The position numbers and the translations under genes are program-made. A stretch of 32,134 nt of DNA from Candidatus Sumerlaeota bacterium (lineage in GTDB: Bacteria; Sumerlaeota; Sumerlaeia; SLMS01): assembly GCA_007132505.1 (NCBI GenBank), contig SLOM01000211.1, positions 1 through 32,134 on the forward strand. Reading direction: 5' to 3'. This document shows positions 26,158 to 32,134 of this stretch, in pieces. Within the stretch, counting starts at the first letter, position 1. Every line of letters begins with the position of its first letter. The notes under the pieces were generated by a model. That model was not told the DNA's origin and searched no databases. It saw only the letters and a program-made list of their open reading frames with translations.

Positions 26158-29100
26158 TCAGTCCTCCGGCAGTTGATACGAGGTGATTTCCAGTGATTCG
26201 AGGATCAGCTCCAGGTCCGGGTCCTTGTTGGCGAGCTCGGAGAGCAGATAGTCGAACGCCACGAGGAGCTCATTGCCCGCAAGGGCTCCGGGAGCGCGGT
26301 ACCAGACCTCGTACTCCTGTTTCTCGGTGAAGGTGGGGATGCGCGCGGCCTCGCTGGTGGACTCGATGGCCAGGACCGACGCGGAGGCGAGACTGGCATC
26401 GTTCACCCGGAGACGGAAGGCGGGTACCTTGGTCTTGCGGACCGGGGCCGCGTCCCGCCCGCGAGCTGAGACCTGGAACCGCAGCCGGTAGATCCGGCCC
26501 TGTTCGATGGTGACGCCGGTCTCACGCGTCCAAGCGCCGAAGGTGGTGGGTGCCGTTCCGGCCCCGCTGTGACCGCTCGTGATGGAGAGGCCGCGGGGGT
26601 TGGTGCCAAAGACGGCCTCGGCGAGCGGTGGGGCCACGGCGGGCACCCAGCCCTCGCGGGCGGAGGACGTCGCGAGCAGGTACTGGCGCTCGCTCCGCTC
26701 GTCCGTGAGTGCCTCACGCTGGAGCGGGGTGATGATGATCGTTTCGAGCGAAATGCGGGCGTCCGCCGCAGCCATTTCGCTGAAGCTCAGCACGTCGAAG
26801 AAGACGCGCAGCCCCTCAGTGCCCGCAGGGAGACCGAACAGGTGCCGGTAGGCGCGCCCGGCCTGCGATGGGCCATAGGTACCACCGCCGCCCCGGGGGG
26901 TCACGACGAGGGAACTCGTCTGATGGAAATCCTCCGAGGACCCGCGCAGGCGGAAGGAGGGCGCTTCGGCAGGGTCGTCACGGTCCGTACTGACGGCAAA
27001 CTGGGCCACGAAGAGGTCCCCCGCAGCGGCGGGCCCGGTGAGCGTCAGCACCGGGGACTTCCAGTAGCCGAACGTGTTGGTGTTGTCACTGGTGATGAGG
27101 TTCAAGCGTCCGGAACCGGTCCCCTCCGGAAGCTCAAACGCACCTTCGGGTGCGATGAACACGTCCGGTGACTCGAAGGCCCACCCCTCGGAGCTGCTGC
27201 GGAAGTCGAAGGGGAACTCGTTGCCGCCGAACTGCTGGACTTCGTGCTCCTCACCGCCGACGCGGATGGCGCCCGTTCGCGCCAGGCCGTCGTTCACCGC
27301 GACGGAGAAGCTCACGGTCGTTGGGCCCTGGCCGGTAAGGCTGGAAGCAATTTCGATCCAGTCCTCCGCGCCAGAGGAGACAGTAACCTGCCAGGGGCAG
27401 TCAGCGCCGGTTTCGAGCTGGAAGGAGGCGGTCCCGCCATCCCCGGAGAAGAGCGTCCGGTCCGGCGAGATGGCATAGTCGCAGTCCGCCACGCCGAGCT
27501 GCTGGACGGTGTGGGAGCGGCCCTCCACCACGATCGTACCGGTGCGGAAGCCGCCGAGGTTCTGCCCGACGGTGTAGCCGACGGTTGACGGCCCCACGCC
27601 ACCATCGCCGTCCAGGTTGACGGTGATCCAGTCCGCGTCCGTCTGGTAGGTCCAGGGGCAGAAATCATCCGTCAGGATGTCGAAGGTGCCCTGGCCGCCG
27701 GTGGGTCCGAATTCGCCGGAGAGAAGGGGCTCAATGGCAAAGGTGCAGACGCGCTGCTCAACGATGAACTCCTTGCCGGCGATGGCTATAATGCCGGTGC
27801 GGGGTGCCCCGACGTTTTCCTCCACTATGAACTCCACGGTGCCCGTGCCGGTGCCAAAGCCTGGGCTGACAACGACGATCCAGCTATTCTGCGAGATGGC
27901 TTCCCACCCGCAGGTGCCGGTCGTGGTGATCTGGAACGATCCCGAGCCGCCTCTTCCGGAGAAGATGGCCCGTGGGGGATCGAGTTCAAATTCGCAGCCG
28001 TCCTGCTCGATGGTGTGAGTCAGACCGACAACCTCGATGGTGGCGGTACGGGGACCACCAGTGTTGGGCTGGACCGTGTAGCTGATGGTGCCGGAATCGA
28101 AGCCGGCGCCTCCGCCGGTGATCTCAACCCACGGGGCGCTTGTCGTGGCAACCCAAGGGCAGCCGCTTTGTGTCTCGATCTCGACGGAACCACTGCCGCC
28201 AAGGGTGGTAAACTCTGCCCCGGCGGGATCAAGGACGTACTCGCAGGCATCCCCCGCCACGATGATCTGGCCTTCGGGGAAGCGGGAAACCAGGGGCACG
28301 CCAAACACATCCACGATTTCCACCGTGTCGCCGAGCTTGGTGAATGCCATGGGGGCCGTGAACGCGTCCCCCGCGACTTCCGGCGTGCGGAAGCGCAGGT
28401 TGGCAAGAATGCGCCGGCCGGGCTCGAAGGTCTTGCCCGGCTGGAGACCGATCAGCACCCGCAGTTCACCGTCTGCGTTTGCCTGATCGGCGAAGCCAGG
28501 CGATGTCTCGTCCGGGTTGGTGTAGAAGAAGGCCTCGAAGGGGACGTCGCGGCCGCGCTCGACGGAGAGCAGCTCGACCTCCGGCGGGAAGTTGAGCGTG
28601 AAGCCGGTGGCGTTCTCCAGGCCGACCGAATCGAGGGCGATCTGCACTGTGCCTTCTGAATCGCTGGAAAGGACGGTGTCCACGACGCGGATGGTCGGGC
28701 GCGCGTCCACGTTGTCTATGATGGTGATGCCGCCCGAGACGAAGCTGGCGTACTGCGCGATGCCCGCCATGTTGCGCACGGACGGGGTCGGGAAGACGAG
28801 CGGATTATCCACGAACTCCAGCTCCGTGGCGGCCGCGCCGCTGCCGGGCCGGGCCCGGAAGTAGAACCGCGCGAGCTGAATGTCCTCGTTCACCGGCTCG
28901 AAGACGTAGGCGGGATCATCAAAGTCTATTTCGGTCGGGAAGGTCTGCCCGGGGAGGAGGCCGACCTGGAAACCGATGACGCCGTCATCCCCGAACACCT
29001 CGTTGTTGAGCTGGAAGTTGGCGTTGGGGGGCACGGCGTCCCCGCGCTCGGCGCGCACGAACTCGAGCAGCTCCGCGTCATAGGAGACGCCGAAAGCGAT

Positions 29101-30261
29101 CTCGTGTTCCACGCCTTTGGAGCGCATCATGATGGGTATCATGACTTCCTGGCCGCGTGGGAGGGCGGGCCGGATGCCACGCTCGCCGATGCGGACGATC
29201 CGGTCGTACTCGGAGAGCGGCCCGCCGGCGGCCACGGGCGGATCGAAGCCCTCGCCCTCGGCATAGCGTGTTGTCTGAACCCAGTCGGCCACGGTGATCA
29301 GGCCGTCGCCGTCGCTGGAGGAGGGGGCTGAATCGAGCCGGAGGTACTCGCTGCCGCTGCTCTTGAGCAGGTTGGCACGCAGGTCCGCCGGCAGCGTGGC
29401 GAAGTCCAGCGGCAGGTCCCCGCCGAACACACGGTCGTCAATGCTGTTGTAGGCCAGCAGGAAACGGGCGCTCTCGATGTGGTCCCCGATGGTCAGGATG
29501 CCGTTACCGCTCTGTCCCTGGGAGACACCCGGGGTGCGCTTGCGGGGCGCCACGTCACCCGACTGGATTGTGTTGAACAGGAGACACACCTCAACGAGGT
29601 CCACCGTGCCGTCCTCGGGGCCGCGGATAACGAGCTCGAAGAGCCCGGCGCCGGCCTGCCGGCCATTGAACTCGGAGAGGCCGACGTCATCGGAGTCTAT
29701 CAGAAGGATGTTGCTGGGACGAAGCCGGCCGTTGAGCACGGGAACGGCGCGGTCCGTGGCGAAATCCACACTGGCGAACGCACTGTCGTCCAGATACACG
29801 GCTACGTCGCTGTCCTGGTAGGTTCCCTCGGGGTAGCCGAGCCCCACACCACCGCTGAGGTTGAGCAGGGGGATCATCTTAACGTCGGGCCTGCGGTCCG
29901 CGATGATCGTATGCCGGAGGGCGAACGTGTACTCGGACACGTTGTCCACCTTGGCACGGAGGACGACATCGAGGTCGCGGATCGGTCCGGCAGGTCCGCC
30001 GGGCAGGGGCACGGTTGCCTGATGGACCAGGATGGGCTCGAAGTCCTGCTTCGAGCCGCCGTTCTCCTCGTCGTCGCCGTTGTCCTCGCCGTTATCCAGG
30101 TCAAGGAAGACCGGCTCGAGGGTCACGGTGCGGGGAGTACCGCCGAAATCGAGGCATGAGGAGACCGCCTGGGCCATGGGCTGGCCGATCCAAAGCAACA
30201 TGGCCGTGAAGACGGCAAGGGCGGGCAGGGTGCGGCGCCCTGAGGGGGAGATCCCGTTCAT
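26158..30261 (-). CDS. Large secreted multidomain protein: dockerin-like, cohesin-like, four BACON-like domains, two C-terminal paired domains
   Basis: Signal peptide (LPALAVFTAMLLWIGQPMAQA), RBS AAAGGAG; dockerin-like GILTIGDHIESARFLLAY/GDGLITVADWVQTTRY; two cohesin-like stretches; four repeats of C..(D/S)P....GG.G......C.W......W(I/V).........T(A/G).I.V.G..H..EQ. Confidence 0.8.
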   Translation of the reverse strand: MNGISPSGRRTLPALAVFTAMLLWIGQPMAQAVSSCLDFGGTPRTVTLEPVFLDLDNGEDNGDDEENGGSKQDFEPILVHQATVPLPGGPAGPIRDLDVVLRAKVDNVSEYTFALRHTIIADRRPDVKMIPLLNLSGGVGLGYPEGTYQDSDVAVYLDDSAFASVDFATDRAVPVLNGRLRPSNILLIDSDDVGLSEFNGRQAGAGLFELVIRGPEDGTVDLVEVCLLFNTIQSGDVAPRKRTPGVSQGQSGNGILTIGDHIESARFLLAYNSIDDRVFGGDLPLDFATLPADLRANLLKSSGSEYLRLDSAPSSSDGDGLITVADWVQTTRYAEGEGFDPPVAAGGPLSEYDRIVRIGERGIRPALPRGQEVMIPIMMRSKGVEHEIAFGVSYDAELLEFVRAERGDAVPPNANFQLNNEVFGDDGVIGFQVGLLPGQTFPTEIDFDDPAYVFEPVNEDIQLARFYFRARPGSGAAATELEFVDNPLVFPTPSVRNMAGIAQYASFVSGGITIIDNVDARPTIRVVDTVLSSDSEGTVQIALDSVGLENATGFTLNFPPEVELLSVERGRDVPFEAFFYTNPDETSPGFADQANADGELRVLIGLQPGKTFEPGRRILANLRFRTPEVAGDAFTAPMAFTKLGDTVEIVDVFGVPLVSRFPEGQIIVAGDACEYVLDPAGAEFTTLGGSGSVEIETQSGCPWVATTSAPWVEITGGGAGFDSGTISYTVQPNTGGPRTATIEVVGLTHTIEQDGCEFELDPPRAIFSGRGGSGSFQITTTGTCGWEAISQNSWIVVVSPGFGTGTGTVEFIVEENVGAPRTGIIAIAGKEFIVEQRVCTFAIEPLLSGEFGPTGGQGTFDILTDDFCPWTYQTDADWITVNLDGDGGVGPSTVGYTVGQNLGGFRTGTIVVEGRSHTVQQLGVADCDYAISPDRTLFSGDGGTASFQLETGADCPWQVTVSSGAEDWIEIASSLTGQGPTTVSFSVAVNDGLARTGAIRVGGEEHEVQQFGGNEFPFDFRSSSEGWAFESPDVFIAPEGAFELPEGTGSGRLNLITSDNTNTFGYWKSPVLTLTGPAAAGDLFVAQFAVSTDRDDPAEAPSFRLRGSSEDFHQTSSLVVTPRGGGGTYGPSQAGRAYRHLFGLPAGTEGLRVFFDVLSFSEMAAADARISLETIIITPLQREALTDERSERQYLLATSSAREGWVPAVAPPLAEAVFGTNPRGLSITSGHSGAGTAPTTFGAWTRETGVTIEQGRIYRLRFQVSARGRDAAPVRKTKVPAFRLRVNDASLASASVLAIESTSEAARIPTFTEKQEYEVWYRAPGALAGNELLVAFDYLLSELANKDPDLELILESLEITSYQLPED

Positions 30262-30519
30262 CGGTAAGGCTCCTTTGACTGAAGACCGCTATGTCGTCAG
30301 GGGACCGGCGGAGCGCGGGCAAGAAGGGAGTGTTGTTTCCCGCCCGGGGCAGTGTTTCACGCGGGGGAATTCAGGCGACCGGGAGTGGGAACTCGGCGTC
30401 TGCCCCATGTAGAGGCGAACATGGGAACCTTCCCACGGCCATCCGGGCCGAATCTGTCCGGCCCTAGCTCTCCCGCCCGCGGCGGGCCTGCTCTCACGCT
30501 TTGCGGAACCCTTCTCTGG

Positions 30520-30556
30520 TCTCGTCACGCGACGCTATCCTTGTCACTGTGACGAG
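30520..30556. promoter_or_regulatory. Inverted repeat CTCGTCAC-N21-GTGACGAG upstream of ppa
   Basis: 8-bp perfect inverted repeat in the divergent intergenic region between the BACON-protein gene and ppa. Confidence 0.3.
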
Positions 30557-30677
30557 TGTCAACCTTGAAGCTGACCGCTCGCACCCAGGGCTGTTTCCCG
30601 GCGAAACAAAACGCGGTTGACCGCCCCCTGCCACACGGAGAGGACAGGGACAACGATCGCACGAACGGAACCCCACC

Positions 30678-31226
30678 ATGCACCCCCTGCACGATCTGCC
30701 GCCAGGCTCCAACCCACCACAGCAAATCACCGTCATTGTCGAGATCCCCAAGGGCTCCCGGAACAAGTACGAGCTGGACAAGGACACCGGCATGTTCCGG
30801 CTCGACCGCACGCTCTACTCACCCATGATCTATCCGGGCGACTATGGCCTCGTCCCCCGTACCCACTACGACGACGGGGACCCGCTCGACGTCCTCATCC
30901 TCGGCAACGAGCCCACCTTCACCGGCTGCCTTGTGGAGGTCCGGCCCATCGGCATCTTCCGCATGCTCGACAAGGGCGACCACGACGACAAAATTCTGGC
31001 CGTCCCGGTCACCAACCCCTTCTTCCGGAACTTCCACGACCTGATTGACGTGCCGCCGCACTACCTTGACGAGGTGGCCCACTTCTTCACCGTCTATAAG
31101 GACCTCGAGGGCTCGCGCACCCAGCCGCTCGGCTGGGAGTCGGTGGACGTGGCGCGCCGGCGCATCCAGCACTCCATCCGTCTATACCGCGAGCTGCAGC
31201 ACAAGAGGTCCCTGACGGGCTCCTGA
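30678..31226 (+). CDS. ppa: Inorganic pyrophosphatase (family I)
   Basis: VIVEIPKGSRNKYELDKDTGMFRLDR, YPGDYGLVPRTHYDDGDPLDVLIL, MLDKGDHDDKILAVP, FFTVYKDLEG. Confidence 0.95.
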   Translation: MHPLHDLPPGSNPPQQITVIVEIPKGSRNKYELDKDTGMFRLDRTLYSPMIYPGDYGLVPRTHYDDGDPLDVLILGNEPTFTGCLVEVRPIGIFRMLDKGDHDDKILAVPVTNPFFRNFHDLIDVPPHYLDEVAHFFTVYKDLEGSRTQPLGWESVDVARRRIQHSIRLYRELQHKRSLTGS

Positions 31227-31525
31227 GCTTCCGCTCGTGGACATTCCTGCCGATTTCAGCGATCCGGAAGCTGGAACAGAAACCGCTAAAGGGAGGGGGC
31301 GAGCGCTTGCGGAGCATTGCCCCTCACCATCATCCTTCTGCGAGGGCGCTCCGAGTTTCCCCACGGTCCAAGGCCGGCAGTCGCCTCGAAATCCTCTGAA
31401 ATGGGGCCGCAGCCTTCAGTTTTCTCTGGCGCAGCCGTACCCCAACCCGGTAAGGGAATACAGTAACGATACCAGTGGGGCACCGGAGCCGTCTCCAAGC
31501 TACCCCGTGCCCTGAGAGACCTCCC

Positions 31526-32134
31526 ATGAAAATTATCCCGCTGGAGAACGCAGACACGGGCGTGACTCGTGCGGCAAGGCGTGCCTCCATCCTGATGACG
31601 ACCGCCATCATGCTGGTGGTAGCGGGACTCTCGATTGTCGCGCTGATTCAACTCACCACCCACAACGTCCGGGACGTGGCACGCTCGGAGGCCCGCCTTC
31701 AGGCCTTCTACGCGGCCGAGACAGGGGCCCAGCACGTCCTCGACTGGTTCAACCGCCCCGCAGCGTCGCCCGATCTCGACTACTTCAGCCCCGACGAGAG
31801 TGGCCATTACCTCGATGAGGACCAGAACTCTCTCATCACCCAGGCCAAGGAAGTCCCTCCCCAGCACCTTCCGCGCGTCCTCACCGGGAGCACCAGCGAG
31901 GAGCGGGGCCGGGTGGTCCAACTCCGTGTGGAACCACCATGGGAGACCGATCCCCGCGGCACCGTCGCCCGCGTGATCAGTGTGGGGGAAGCGGGACGGG
32001 GCGGCGTGCAGTCCACCGTGGAAATCAGGCTCGTTGACAACCGTGTTCCGGCCATCACATCACCCGGGGCGATTCTCTCCGGCGAGGGTGCCACCAGCGG
32101 GGGACTCTTTCAGGTCAACTGGGGGGAAGTCTGG
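31526..32134 (+). CDS. PilX/minor pilus-like protein, 3'-truncated by the window
   Basis: ATG at 31526, open for 203 codons to the window end: MKIIPLENADTGVTRAARRASILMTTAIMLVVAGLSIVALIQLTTHNVRDVARSEARLQAFYAAETGAQHVLDWFN; hydrophobic N-terminal helix followed by AFYAAETGAQ typical of PilX-type proteins. Not in the ORF track because no stop. Confidence 0.65.
   Translation, partial: MKIIPLENADTGVTRAARRASILMTTAIMLVVAGLSIVALIQLTTHNVRDVARSEARLQAFYAAETGAQHVLDWFNRPAASPDLDYFSPDESGHYLDEDQNSLITQAKEVPPQHLPRVLTGSTSEERGRVVQLRVEPPWETDPRGTVARVISVGEAGRGGVQSTVEIRLVDNRVPAITSPGAILSGEGATSGGLFQVNWGEVW

Noticed and set aside
1-32134. tRNA, rRNA, CRISPR, transposon or integron structures
   Set aside because: No convincing cloverleaf, rRNA core sequence, regularly spaced repeats, transposase or integrase seen by eye; a tool scan would be decisive.

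Overview
The window is a GC-rich bacterial chromosomal segment, densely coding on both strands. I saw no rRNA, tRNA, CRISPR array, transposase or phage genes. Main blocks: (i) GH20 hexosaminidase-like / DUF4434-like / GNAT / PIG-L deacetylase run (1-4985); (ii) type II/IV pseudopilin (5096-5839) and a PilX-like minor-pilus ORF running off the 3' end (31526->32134, absent from the ORF track); (iii) minus-strand lipoprotein, AEC transporter and an RdgC-like protein split over two overlapping ORFs; (iv) lower-GC secreted beta-propeller-like repeat protein; (v) DnaD-like protein, two tandem TRL-like lipoproteins, CrcB; (vi) MDR dehydrogenase, NtrC-type regulator, ferritin-like protein; (vii) a PurE-like + Sua5/YrdC fusion in which diagnostic active-site residues of both domains look substituted, followed by an MDR protein lacking the usual catalytic zinc ligands; (viii) a compact repair operon uvrA-polX-nth-HAD; (ix) a 1367-aa secreted protein with dockerin-like, cohesin-like, four BACON-like and two C-terminal paired domains; (x) inorganic pyrophosphatase. 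The most novel candidates are the PurE-Sua5 double-degenerate fusion and a sequence-wide signal: the degenerate palindrome RTCGAY appears completely absent although TCGA is common, while GTCTAT/ATAGAC is over-used. The prepilin and secreted-protein styles suggest an uncultivated Hydrogenedentes/Sumerlaeota/Planctomycete-like lineage, but this is a weak inference.
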